From Strigamia acuminata (Eukaryota; Arthropoda; Chilopoda; Geophilomorpha; Linotaeniidae), in the NCBI GenBank assembly GCA_949358305.1, contig OX442319.1, positions 12,586,001 through 12,650,000 on the forward strand: a DNA stretch of 64,000 nt, given 5' to 3'. Under the pieces are notes generated by a model. That model was not told where the DNA came from and ran no database searches. It saw nothing but the letters and a program-made list of their open reading frames with translations. This document shows positions 42,904 through 63,731 of the stretch, piece by piece. A program made the position numbers and the translations under genes. The first letter of the stretch is position 1. Each line of letters begins with the position of its first letter.

Positions 42904-44479
42904 TTAATATTTAAAATTTAAAACTGGTGAAATTTTTATTGTTGATATTTCTATGTGATGTTTCTTTTTATATACAATCAAATTAGTTTTAATAATTTTA
43001 GATATTAAATTGTAGTCGAAATATTTTGAGTGTTGTTTATGTATAAATCATACATTTGTACTTGAATGAAATACAAGAACCTGATTTGAAATAAAAATTG
43101 CATAGCTTGACAAAACAGTTTGTTTGCTACAAGTGCCGGATTACCAAATAGGCAGATTAGGCACTGGACCAGGGCTATTGCATGGGTTAGAGGCACCTTT
43201 GTGGTAGGTAGTACAGCAGAGCCTTGATTATTCGAACTAATTGGCGACATGGGTGTTCATATAACCAAATTGTTCGGATAATCGAGCATTAGGTTTATAC
43301 ACAGGACCACCTTTACCATTGGGCTAATTTGGGCCGCAGTCTAGGGGCGCTGGGCAGAGAGGGGCGCCTCCTACAAAGAAGTCTTTGGTAGTGTTTATAC
43401 AAGGTGTCCCAAATGAACGAAGCCGGTCAAATAACAAAATGACCATTTGAGTGAGATGAATGAAACAAATGTAGTACTAGTAAACTAAGTGAGGACATTT
43501 CAAAAATGTGAAAAAATTTGACCTCTGACCTGTTCTTCAAGGTCATTCCAACTCTAACTTTTAAACTAAGACTGGTAGAACAAAATTCTCAATTGAAAAT
43601 AGAAAGAGCATCTTCTGTTTAGTATAAAACTGCTCATCAAATTTACTCCGACACAATAACAGATAAAATTACGAAAAAAATAAATCATGAAAAGTCTTGA
43701 TCTTGATTTTCATTTTTGTATTTTTTGACTTTTTTGTATTCAATTACTATGCAGTACTGAATTGTTATTAATCTAACTGGTATTTTAAATGATATTTAAC
43801 AAATAAAATTATGAAAAAGTAAATACTATAACTTGGAATGAACTTTTTAGTTTAACTCTAACCCTAACCTAGGGTCAATTTTGTCCCCCAAAAGTGCTTT
43901 TATTTTTTTAACAAACAATAAAAAATAGGAGTACTCTGTAATAGATTAAAAAATTATTTTTTTTTACGAAATTTGTTTGTTTACCCACTATTTTTGAATT
44001 CAATCTAGATTATTTGTATCATACTCTTTCAACACACACCGAATTGGTGAAATTTCTTCTTAATCATGAAATTGTCGATGAATAAGTTTAGAATCACTTT
44101 CATACATTTTTGGAAAAATCTTTTCGGCTTTTGGTAAAAAATGACCTGTATTGAGTGAATCAGGTTTTTTTTTAGGTTGGTACTGCTTGGGTGTTTCGTC
44201 TTTATCTTTAATATTTCATGCATATTGCCCTGTAATAATCACTTTGAATATTAAGTCCTGTCCCCAATAAATTATTCATGTCTGGAGAAACTTTGTGTCT
44301 ATTTATTACAACAAGTGTGAATTTTAAACATCAAAATAATTATTATTTCTAATACCAGAAGGCTAAATCAATATTGTCACATACTGTCACCAGGTGTCAG
44401 TACCCTAACTTAGCAGCGTCATTACCCACCGAAATTGTTTGTTGCCATTTTCCTATTCCCGTTGAATTCAACTCGTATC
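42904..44479. other. Intergenic, several transposon ends
   Basis: Contains GTGCCGGATTACCAAATAGG (about 43133), the typical start of a widespread invertebrate MITE. It also has GAGCCTTGATTATTCGAAC (about 43210), like the pogo/Tigger terminal repeat, with GGATAATCGAGC inverted nearby. At about 43402 ACAAGGTGTCCCAAAT resembles mariner-type ends. 43305-43385 is an inverted copy of the NUAK intron repeat. No gene seen. Confidence 0.5.
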
Positions 44480-54334
<9,855 letters not shown>

Positions 54335-54797
54335 TCTCAGATTTGTTGGCTTGGTCTAATTTTTTTAAAAAAATTAATTTATTGTGACAACAGTATAAAC
54401 CAAATTTTGTTACATGTTTTTTACACAAAGAGAAATAAATTATTTTAAGCCTGTGCTGTCAGTCATTGAGCTATTTCTTTTTTAAATTTTCTGCAAATAA
54501 GTTAACGAAATTGTCTCCAAAACTTTACAAGAACGTGAATGCAAAATTGAAGGAGAGCTGTGCAGGAAAGCTACTGCAAAATGTTTGGCGAGCGATGCAG
54601 GAAAGTACAATTTTCTGACATTAAAAATTAGAACAATAGAAAACACAAGCATTTTGAAAACCCAAACTCAAAGAAACGCTTCAAAATCCGAATAATGTAA
54701 TAATGAATTGAAATGACACAATCTTTTATTAGAATTACTATTGTTAAGCAATACAAGCCTGGAATCAGAGCTGTTCTACACATTCGTACTTTATATA
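54335..54797. other. ATPase 3' UTR and promoter of GPI-protein gene A
   Basis: AATAAA at about 54435 probably ends the ATPase message. From 54545 there are two loose copies of the AGCTGTGCAGGAAAGCTACTGC unit in shorter form, also found upstream of genes B and C. Just before the ATG, GCCTGGAATCAGAGCTGTTC is shared with C and nearly with B, likely 5' UTR. Confidence 0.6.
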
Positions 54798-55993
54798 ATG
54801 ACTATTTGCCTGTTTCTGATAATCGTTCTCACTTGTTGCATCTCAGGTACACTCTGTTTTCACCATTCATTAACCTCAACTACGAAAATCTGTCTCGTTA
54901 TCAGACATCACTTGCCATGAAGCCAGAATTAACGAAGAATGCTTGGGAGAAAAACATACAAGTTTAGACGAGCTGAATTCAGATCTCAGAACATGTCACG
55001 GAGACAAAACTAAAGCCTATGGACGACAAGATGCCGCCTTCCTCTATTGCGAGTAAAATAAATTACAAAACGATCAAAAGTGAATATAAATTAATTTTTA
55101 TTGCTTTTTCTCTTTTTTAGTAAATTGGAGAGTGAACTAAGTTGTTTTTCTCAGACAATTAAAAACGTTTCAGACTGTCTAGATAAAGATGTCAAAATAT
55201 ATTACCAACATTTACAAACTACTGTTAACGCGAGTTTGAACTTCGATTGTCTTTCAAATATCGCTTCATTTAATAGTAATTAAAAAAAATATATATATAT
55301 ATTGTATATACAGTAAATATAATTAGACTTCGGATATATATGTGAAATAAAATTCGTTTTATGCACATAAAATATGCACTAAAAATTCTATTTTATGTGA
55401 TAAAAAAATAAAAATATGCTCTAAAAATTCTATTTTATGTGATAAAAAAATAAAAATATGCTCTAAAAATACAATATTGTATTATAAATATAATATATAA
55501 TACTACATTATAATATATTGTACTTTTTGTCATAGGATACCTAGGTAAAGAATCTGAAAAGTGTAAATCAGCTGCTGGAAGCCGATTATACGATTGCGAC
55601 TACGCAAGCGCGATGTACGGACCGTGGCCCAGTCTAATCGAATTAAAACATCCGGTCCCAAATTCGTTCAGTGAAAGAGATTGCCGGTAAAATCAAAAAT
55701 ATAATTAATGATTTATAAATTTTTTTGTTATAAAATTTATTTAAACTTTTTTTTAAAGGAAAAAGGGTTTTTGGGTTTATTGTTCTCTTGATGCTTTAGA
55801 TGATTGTACTGATAAAAGTGCAAAAGAATATTACCGAGGTCGTTATGGTGCAATGTTAAATGCAGGTCCATGCAAAAAATTGATTTCTAGGGAATTTCCT
55901 CTATTGGCACCACGTAAGCAACTCGCCCACAGAGCAAGCGTGAACATCCCAGTACTGTTTATAATCACGGTTATTGTAATTCTGTATTTTTAA
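54798..55993 (+). CDS. Secreted Cys-rich, probably GPI-anchored protein, gene A
   Basis: Five exons (54798-54846, 54905-55052, 55121-55275, 55536-55686, 55759-55993) give 245 residues. Exon 1 encodes a signal peptide (MTICLFLIIVLTCCIS). The mature part has about 13 cysteines at fixed spacing: ITCHE, ECL, LRTC, LYC, LSCF, SDCL, FDC, EKC, YDC, RDC, VYC, DDC and AGPC. The C-terminus is hydrophobic (PVLFIITVIVILYF) after small residues, as in a GPI-anchor signal. Intron phases are 1, 2, 1, 2. It lacks the Thr/Glu/Pro-rich linker of about 40 residues found in B and C. I do not recognise the family. T20D4.11-like (DUF19) or 27-kDa hemolymph-type Cys proteins are loose candidates. Confidence 0.83.
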
Positions 55994-56035
55994 TGACTTT
56001 TTATACTGTCCATTAAAATTTGGTTAATTAAAAGA

Positions 56036-56172
56036 CTCGAGTTTGCGCTCAAAGTAGAAGAGCTGGAACCAAATTTATATAAATTATTGTAAATATTTTG
56101 TGACAGGTTACATCGATTGACAACTAAAGTTATAGTCTTGCAAATGGTCATTCTTTCAAAAGTCAGACAAGT
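56036..56172 (+). pseudogene. Duplicated fragment of ATPase exons 11-12, left part
   Basis: Aligns with 51384-51560, including the intron sequence ATTATTGTAAATATTTTGTG and exon 12 words such as TGCAAATGGTCATTCTTTC versus TGCAAGTGGGCATTCTTTC. Frame is lost. The rest of exon 12 continues at 57203 after the solo LTR. Confidence 0.85.
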
Positions 56173-57202
56173 TGTCACGTCGTAGTCGACTTTTTAACAA
56201 TGGTTTCGGAAATTTAAGAATTTCCAGGGATTGTAATAACCAGAAAATTTAGGTTTGCAGGCGCTGCAACTCTTAAAACTTTGCCGAGGGTGGTAGCTAG
56301 GTTAAGACAGCGTCTATTCGTGAAATCTGTATTTTATGGGTGCAGGATTCAATTCGGGCGCCGCGCAAAATGGCGAACGTTGATACTCGAGTTGAGACCG
56401 AATATCGCTCTTCACTGAGGGAAAATGTCGTCACTTGCGAGGCGTACTTACGAAGAGTATATTTCTTCTCCTGGACACGTGCAGACGACGGGTGAACGCG
56501 CATACAGGTACCAAACCGCAGACAACGTCGTCGCGCCGTCGATAATGAAATGAATACGCAATTGAGACGAGTATAAATTCAAAATGTCTAAGCTGAGGAG
56601 GAAGTCACAGTCGTGGCATAAAATGTACCGACGAATTAAGACCGTCGAATACGCCGTTTTTCCAGTAAATTGTACGCAATTAATGGGCAAATAATAAATG
56701 TAGCGGTTAGATAGTCAACCATGAGAATTCGGGCTGCACAATGTCCATATGCGCTGAGGCGCAACATAAATCGCACTAAGAAATCCCCTAGTTAAGACAG
56801 GAGGTGTTGACTAGTCGAAGGCGAAAATTATTCTCTCTGATTTCAGTTGTCTGATGTAACAAGTCACCTCTGATCACATGTCAAAGGCCAAGTCAATTCC
56901 CAATGGGGACCGGGCAGAAAACAGGTGACCAGGGGTGAGATATGTAAATTTAGAGCGCGATTATATCAATTTATGGCAGAATTCTCATGAATTGTCTGGA
57001 TGGGGTGGTTAAAACCAGGCCAAATTAAAGATAAATGATAAAAACAAGGGAAATAAAATAAAATAAAATAATAAATTTAGATTTGGGAAAAATAAAATAA
57101 TCTAGAGAAATTAAAACAATTTCTTAATAAAATTTGGGAAAAAGGCGCAAAATGCGCTTAAAATTTCGAAAATTTCTACTGTCTAGAGTCAGGACCGTGA
57201 CA
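56173..57202. mobile_element. Solo LTR (about 1030 bp) in the ATPase pseudo-exon
   Basis: Opens TGTCACG and closes CGTGACA, with 4-bp target duplication AAGT (56169-56172 and 57203-57206). The live ATPase exon 12 reads ACAAGTTGACAATGAG, which is the empty site. There is no internal coding region. It contains AATAAAATAAAATAAAATAA near 57053, a possible polyadenylation region. It is unrelated to the gypsy LTR at 12062. Confidence 0.82.
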
Positions 57203-57794
57203 AAGTTGACAATCATATTGATTTAGAATTTTTTTCCAATTTTTTTTACATCACATAGGTTTGGATAAGTCAATTTGAAAGAATTAAACTAGAGGATTAA
57301 GAAATAAATTATTTTAAATACAGGTATCATTGTGCCTGTTCTTTTTTAAGGTTTCTGCAAGCTCCATAGTGAAAATGATTTTATAGCTTTGCAAAAATGT
57401 TAATGCAAAATAAATAGAGGGCTCTACAAGAAAGCTACTGCAAAATTGAGAGCTCTGCAGGGAAGCTACTGCAAAATTGAGAGCTCTGCAGGAAAGCTAC
57501 TGCAAAATTGAGAGCTTTGCAGGAAAGCTACTGCAAAATTGAAGGCTAGCTCTGCAGGAAAGTTGCAGCAAAATGTTTTCTATTTATTTCTGGCAAAATA
57601 CATTAAAAATTAAAATAAGAGATAACAAAACCATTTTAAAACCAAAAACAAAAACCTTTAAAAACGCTTCAAAATCCGACAACAACGAATTTGTCTTTAA
57701 TAATGAATTGAAGCAACACCATCTTTTGTTAGAAAGCAATTATTAAAGAATAAGCCTCTAATCAGAGCTGTTCTACCTTATATTACTTTATATA
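57203..57794. other. Rest of ATPase pseudo-exon and upstream region of gene B
   Basis: 57203-57230 continues the exon 12 copy (AAGTTGACAATCATATTGATTT). About 57415-57580 is a 31-bp repeat (GAGCTCTGCAGGAAAGCTAC core), four to five units. Sequence just before 57795 matches the 5' UTR of genes A and C. Confidence 0.65.
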
Positions 57795-60403
57795 ATGACT
57801 ATTTGCCTGTTTCTAATAATCTTTCTCACCTGTTGCACCTCAAGTAAACTCTGTTTTCACCATTCATTAACCTCAACCATGAAAATCTGTCTCCTTATCA
57901 GACATGACTTGCTTCAACAACCTTAAAGCCACAATTGACGAAAAATGCTTGACAGCTATAGATACAAGTATAAGCTTAACGATGTTGAATATAAAGATCC
58001 AAAAATGTATCGAAGGCGTATTGGACACCAATACGACCGACAATGAACCAGGCACCAAACCAGTCACTGAACCAGTCACTGAACCAAGCAACGAACCAAG
58101 CAATAAAACCGGCACTGAAGTCGAATTTAAAACAAAAAGAAAATTGGAACGGCAAGATTCCGCTTATAAACATTGCACGTAAAAATAATTACAAAAACAA
58201 GAAAATTTAATCATAAGTGAACATAAAATACTTTTTTTTACCTTTTCTCTTTATTTTTAGAGGTTTGGAGAATGAACTCAGTTGTTTTTCAAGGGAAATT
58301 TTAAGCATTGCTGACTGTCTATCTAAAGATGGTAAAATATATTTCAAACTTTTACAAAAATCTTTTAACGCGAGTATCAGGTTTGATTGTGTTACAAATA
58401 TCGCTGCATTTAAAAGTAATGAAGATCGTTTTTCGTTGGATACGTTATATGTATTGTATTTTTTATTGCAGGTTATTTAAGTAAGGAATCTGAAAAGTGT
58501 AAATCAGCAGTTGAAAGCCGATTAGACGCGTGCGATCACGCAATTACGTTGATCACAACGTGGCCGAATCTAAGCAAATTAGAACAACCGATTCCAGGAT
58601 CGTTTGGTGAAAGAGATTGCCGGTGAAAATACAATTAATGATTTGTAATGAATATTGGTTTATTTTTGAAGTGAAACTTCTTTAGGCGCGATAGGTAGGA
58701 GTGATTTGGATTGTGACGAAAAGCGTGACGGAAAGTAGTTTGGTCGAGTAAAGGAAAGATGCCTAAAGTGTCATCTATAGGTTATTAAAGTAACTATTTA
58801 CAAGATGTGGAAGAAAGTGTTTGCACTAACATCAAAACTGTAAAGAGCTGATGATAAAACAAATGCGCACGAAATTACAAAATAATTACAAAATAATTAT
58901 AAAATGAATACAAAATGAAGACAAAATGATTACAAAATGATTACAAAATAAGTGCAAAATAATTACAAAATGATTACAAAATGCGGTAAATACAAAATAG
59001 ACATAAAATAAATACAAAATGATTACAAAATAAATACAAAATGATTACAAAATAAGTACAAAATGATTACAAAATAAGTACAAAATGATTACAAAATAAG
59101 TACAAAATAAGTACAAAATAAGTACAAAATGATTACAAAATAAGTACAAAATAAGTACAAAATAAGTACAAAATAAGTACAAAATGAATACAAAATAAGT
59201 ACAAAATGAATACAAAATATATACAAAATACAATATACAGTAATTACAAAATGATTACAATATACAGTAATTACAAAATGATTACAATATACAGTAATTA
59301 CAAAATGAATATAATATACGGTAATTACAAAATAATTACAAAATGATTACAATATACAGTAATTACAAAATGAATATAATATAATTACAAAATGAATATA
59401 ATATAATTACAAAATAATTACAAAATGATTACAATATACAGTAATTACAAAATGAATATAATATAATTACAAAATAATTACAAAATGATTACAATATACA
59501 GTAATTACAAAATGAATATAATATAATTACAAAATAATTACAAAATGATTACAATATACAGTAATTACAAAATGAATATAATATAATTACAAAATAATTA
59601 CAAAATGAATATAATATAATTACAAAATAATTACAAAATGAATATAATATAATTACAAAATAATTACAAAATGAATATAATATAATTACAAAATAATTAC
59701 AAAATGAATATAATATAATTACAAAATAATTACAAAATGAATATAATATAATTACAAAATAATTACAAAATGAATATAATATAATTACAAAATAATTACA
59801 AAATGATTACAATATACAGTAATTACAAAATGAATATAATATAATTACAAAATAATTACAAAATGATTACAATATACAGTAATTACAAAATGAATATAAT
59901 ATAATTACAAAATAATTACAAAATGATTACAATATACAGTAATTACAAAATGAATATAATATAATTACAAAATAATTACAAAATGATTACAATATACAGT
60001 AATTACAAAATGAAAAAAAAAATTACAAAATAATTACAAACTAATTACAAAATTACTTATTTCATTTCGATTTTCAGATGCGATTTTTAAAGATGTGAAG
60101 TTTCACTTCTATCGTGTGGTCTGAAGCAAAAAGGTTTTTATTTTTTTAAATCATTTTTATTTTTTTTAAAGGAAAAAGGGATTCTGGGTTTATTGTGCTC
60201 TTGCTGCTTTAGATGATTGTCCGAATAAAAGTGCAAAAAATTATTACCAAGGTCACTACGGTGCAATATTAAATGCAGGTCCATGCAAAAAGATAATATC
60301 TAGAGAATTTCCTATCTTGGCAATTAAGCGAAAACCGCTCGCCAACAGTGCAAGTGTCAACATCCCAGTACTGTTTACAATCACAGTAATTGTAATGCTG
60401 TAA
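57795..60403 (+). CDS. Secreted Cys-rich, probably GPI-anchored protein, gene B
   Basis: Five exons (57795-57843, 57902-58178, 58261-58415, 58472-58622, 60172-60403) give 287 residues, in the same phases as gene A. The signal peptide is MTICLFLIIFLTCCTS. After the first Cys block there is a linker with PVTEPVTEPSNEPSN and a basic patch KTKRKLERQD. Then come LSCF, ADCL, FDC, EKC, DAC, RDC, VYC, DDC and AGPC, and a hydrophobic tail (PVLFTITVIVML). Exons 3 and 4 have the same lengths as in A and C (155 and 151 bp). Intron 4 has swollen to 1.5 kb with a satellite array. Likely cell-surface; function unknown. Asn-x-Ser/Thr sites are present. Confidence 0.83.
58860..60058. repeat. Satellite array with higher-order structure in gene B intron 4
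   Basis: About 1.2 kb built from ATTACAAAAT-type 10- to 11-base words. From 59341 a 60-bp higher-order unit recurs almost exactly (59401, 59461, 59521; again 59821-60000). Between them a 33-bp subunit array is inserted (59600-59800). Confidence 0.95.
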
Positions 60404-60827
60404 TTTTAATAACCTTTATACTGTCCATTAAAATTTGGTTAACTAAAACACTTTCTGTGCTCAAATGTTGAAGAGCTGCAAAATTGAAAGCTGTGCAGGA
60501 AAGCTACTGTAAAATTGAGAGCTGTGCAGGAAAGCTACTGCAAAATTGAGAGCTGTGCAGGAAAGCTACTGCAAAATTTAAGGGGAATTGCAGGAAAATT
60601 GTAGCAAAATATTTTTCTATTCTTTTTATTTCTGGCAAAATAAATTAAAAAATTAAAATTAAAATACTAGAAAGCAAAACCAAAAACGCAGAAAAACAGC
60701 TTAAAAATTCGAACGAAACGAATTTGTCTTTAATAATGAATTGAAGCAACACCATCTATTGTTATAATGCAATTATTAAAAAATAAGCCTGGAATCAGAG
60801 CTGTTCTACTGTGTATTACTTTATATA
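60404..60827. other. Spacer between genes B and C
   Basis: Begins with AAAATTTGGTTAACTAAAAC, shared with the 3' flank of gene A. It has a 30-bp relic of ATPase exon 11 (TCTGTGCTCAAATG) and three to four units of the 31-bp GAGCTGTGCAGGAAAGCTAC repeat (60474-60580). It ends in the 5'-UTR block common to A, B and C. Confidence 0.65.
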
Positions 60828-61993
60828 ATGACTATATGCTTGTTTCTGATAATTTTTCTCACCTGTTGCACCTCAGGTAAACAATCTTTTCACCATTCAT
60901 TAACCTCAACTATGAAAATATCTCTCTTTATCAGACATCACTTGCCATGAAGCCAAAATCGACATAAGCTGCTTGGCAGATAGAAACGAGAGTTTAATCA
61001 AGTTGAATATGGTGATCCGAAAATGTATCGAAGGCATATATTATAAGCCTGTGGACGATGGCGAATCAACAACCATTGAATCAACCACTGAAAAAACCAC
61101 TGTACCAGGCAAAGCAATCAATAATACAGACACTGGTGGAGAAGTGAAGCCGAAGCCTCAAAGAAAACTGGGACGGCGAGATTCCCCCGATGCCCAATGC
61201 CAGTAAAAAAAATTTAAAACAACAAGAAAAAGAACTAAATTTTATTACTCTTTTTCTATTTCTAGCACTTTGAGTAATGAACTAAGTTGTTTTGCAAAGC
61301 AAATTGTAGGCATTTTAGACTGTCTATCTCAAGATGCCAAAATATATTTCCAACATTTACAAAATACTTTTAATGCGAGTTTGAAGTTTAATTGTGAGAC
61401 ACATTTCAAAGCGTTTAGAAGTAATGAAAATATTATATATGTGTGTATATATATGTATATAGATTGTACTTTTTTGTTACAGAATATTTAGGGAAAGAAT
61501 CTAAACACTGTCAAGTAACGGCTGATAGTCGATTAAACGCGTGCGAAACCGCAGTCGTGGCGAGCTTTATGTGGCCCGACCTAAGCAAATTAATGCAACC
61601 GGTTTTAGGGTCATTCGGTGAAAGAGATTGCCGGTATAATTAAAAATATAATCAATGATTTTTAATGAATTTTTATTTTTTATTTTTATTTTTTTTATTA
61701 TTTTATTTTTATTTTTTTATTATTTTATTTTTATTTTTTTTTATTTTAGGAAAAAGGGATTATGGCTTTATTGTACTCTTGATGCTTTAGCTGATTGTCC
61801 AGATCAAAGTGCAAGAGACTATTACTACGGTCATTACAGTGCAATGTTAAATGCAGGTCCATGCAGAAACTTGATTTTTAGGGAATTTCCTATGTTGAAA
61901 GTGGCACCTGGGAAATCTTCGCTCGCCCACTGTGCAAGTGTCAACATCCAACTGCTGTTTGCAATCGCAGTAATTGCATTGCTGTACTTTTAA
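60828..61993 (+). CDS. Secreted Cys-rich, probably GPI-anchored protein, gene C
   Basis: Five exons (60828-60876, 60935-61202, 61266-61420, 61483-61633, 61750-61993) give 288 residues. The signal peptide is MTICLFLIIFLTCCTS. The first Cys block is ITCHEAKIDISCL and IRKCIEG. The linker is Thr/Glu-rich (ESTTIESTTEKTT), likely O-glycosylated, with a basic KPQRKLGRRD. Then come LSCF, LDCL, FNC, KHC, NAC, RDC, LYC, ADC, AGPC, and a tail (LLFAIAVIALLYF) typical of a GPI signal. Sequence and exon lengths are closest to B. The open frame that starts at 61655 includes intron; only 61750 onward is exon. Confidence 0.85.
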
Positions 61994-62362
61994 TTAGTTT
62001 AATTAAAACAAGATTTGTGTGTCTTTAAATGTTGTTGACACTTGACACATCATAGATGTGTTTTGCTGTTAGTTCCAGAAGAGAAAAGAAGAGATTTTCA
62101 ATTCTTTTGCTACACCCAATGTCTGAAGTAGCAATTATTGTTGTAGTTTTGCGAATTTGTAAATAAAATCACAAATAATTTTAATGCAATTTTGTTGGGT
62201 CTTTCAGTTTATTACTTCTTCATGAAAACTCACCGAAACAATTTTTCCAATAACTATGAAAAAATGCTTGATGACACCACAACGCGTCGCCATAAACAAT
62301 GAGTAATATCTACATAACAATGTGTGTGAAACTTTGTGTACCACTTTTGTTTTTCTTCAAAA
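61994..62362. other. Spacer between genes C and D
   Basis: No gene seen. AATAAA at about 62162 could end the gene C message. The 5'-UTR block common to A, B and C is absent before gene D. Confidence 0.45.
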
Positions 62363-63731
62363 ATGGCTTCTACTTACAAGTTCATGTTTACTCTTATAAC
62401 CATACTACATTTTTACCATGGTGATCAAACCATATTCATTCTAATTTTAATCAAAAAAATTAAAAATATATTTTTTTAAATTAATTTCTTTTCAGAATCC
62501 TCATGTGCTGCTGTTGAATGTAAGGAAAAAATGGCCATAGGTGCGAAAGACGTGACCAGTTGCGTATTGGACAAGGAAGCGGAAAACATTCCTCCAGACG
62601 TGGCCCGTAAAGCGTACGATGCTGAAAACGAGAGCGCAATCATGGGTGTTGGACTCTTTTTCGTCTGCGAGTTTGTCCATAAGAATTAACAAAATTAATA
62701 AAACTATCCAGAAATACAGAATAGATATTTATTTATTTATTTATTTTTTCGTTCTAGTTACATGAAACTCCGCCACGACTGTGTGGAACAGACAATCAAC
62801 AACATGGACGTGTGTTTCACCGACTGTGAAAAATCGCAATACAAGTGCCAAGTTAATGGTTTGCGGGCAATAGAGAAATTTTTCTGTCACGATGACCAGA
62901 AGATGTTAAGAGAAAGTAAATTTAAAAGATATATTTTTATTTTAGCGTAAAGATCAATTAAACTAGCGTTTACATTTTAGCGAAACGTATTTACGCTCGT
63001 AGTTCACGAACCGTTACAGATAGAAACGTGTACTTTTTTTTAAAAGAAAACTTGTCTCATTCTCCATCTTTTCATGTATTTTTAAACACATTTAAAATAT
63101 TTTTTAACTGCCAAAAACAGCCTTAAAAACTTAGATCGGCAGCGGCGTCCATCTTGTTTGAAAGTCGCGTGATCACCGATTGGTCCGATTGTACCCGCGT
63201 GACCCAAATCTGTTTCATTCAATTTTAATAACAATTACAAATTTTCTTCTATCTGAACAGTGTTCAAGACTCAAGATTTCAAAAAGTGTCGAAACGATCA
63301 AAAACAGAGTTTCGATTTTTGCGACAGCCAGTACAATCTAGTTTACTCGCCTTTTAGCATAAAAAAAGAGGAAAAAAATACCTTTGAACCGCCGAGGACG
63401 TTTGTTGGGTTCTTCCCAGTGGAAGCGTGGTCTAGACAGGATTGCAAGTGGGTTGATTTGACTGGTATTTTGGTGTTTAGTGATTTGTTTTGTTTGCAGT
63501 AAACGTTTGCTATGGGGGAAGTGCCAAGCGGATGTGTACAAGAGATGCGCGAAGCGTTTGGGAGATTATTTCAGCGAGTACATCTCTTCGGTTCTCCATA
63601 ATTACCCGAGTTGTTTGAAAGTATTGAAGGAAAAGCTGCCGCCGTTGCCTGCTTTTATGAACGACGCCAATAAGATTTTATTTTCGTGTTTTTTTTATCT
63701 GCAATCTATCATTCTTTTTTCTTTTTTATAG
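62363..63731 (+). CDS. Diverged member D of the secreted Cys-rich family
   Basis: Five exons (62363-62420, 62496-62670, 62758-62915, 63261-63447, 63500-63731) give 269 residues. Intron phases are 1, 2, 1, 2 at the same places as genes A-C: after the signal peptide, after a Cys-Asp/Glu pair, after the third block, and two bases after RQDC. Signal peptide MASTYKFMFTLITILHFYH. Cys blocks SSCAAVEC, TSCV, FVC, HDC, DVCFTDC, YKC, FFC, KKC, FDFC, QDC, GKC, RCA, PSC. The tail is hydrophobic (SCFFYLQSIILFSFL). Residue identity to A-C is low; the link rests on exon plan and Cys order. An alternative last exon might start at 63806 (after TTCTAG), giving the end STCCLIIF. Confidence 0.75.

Noticed and set aside
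59045-59233. Tyr/Phe/Leu repeat protein on the minus strand
   Set aside because: Translation of the satellite array in gene B intron 4.
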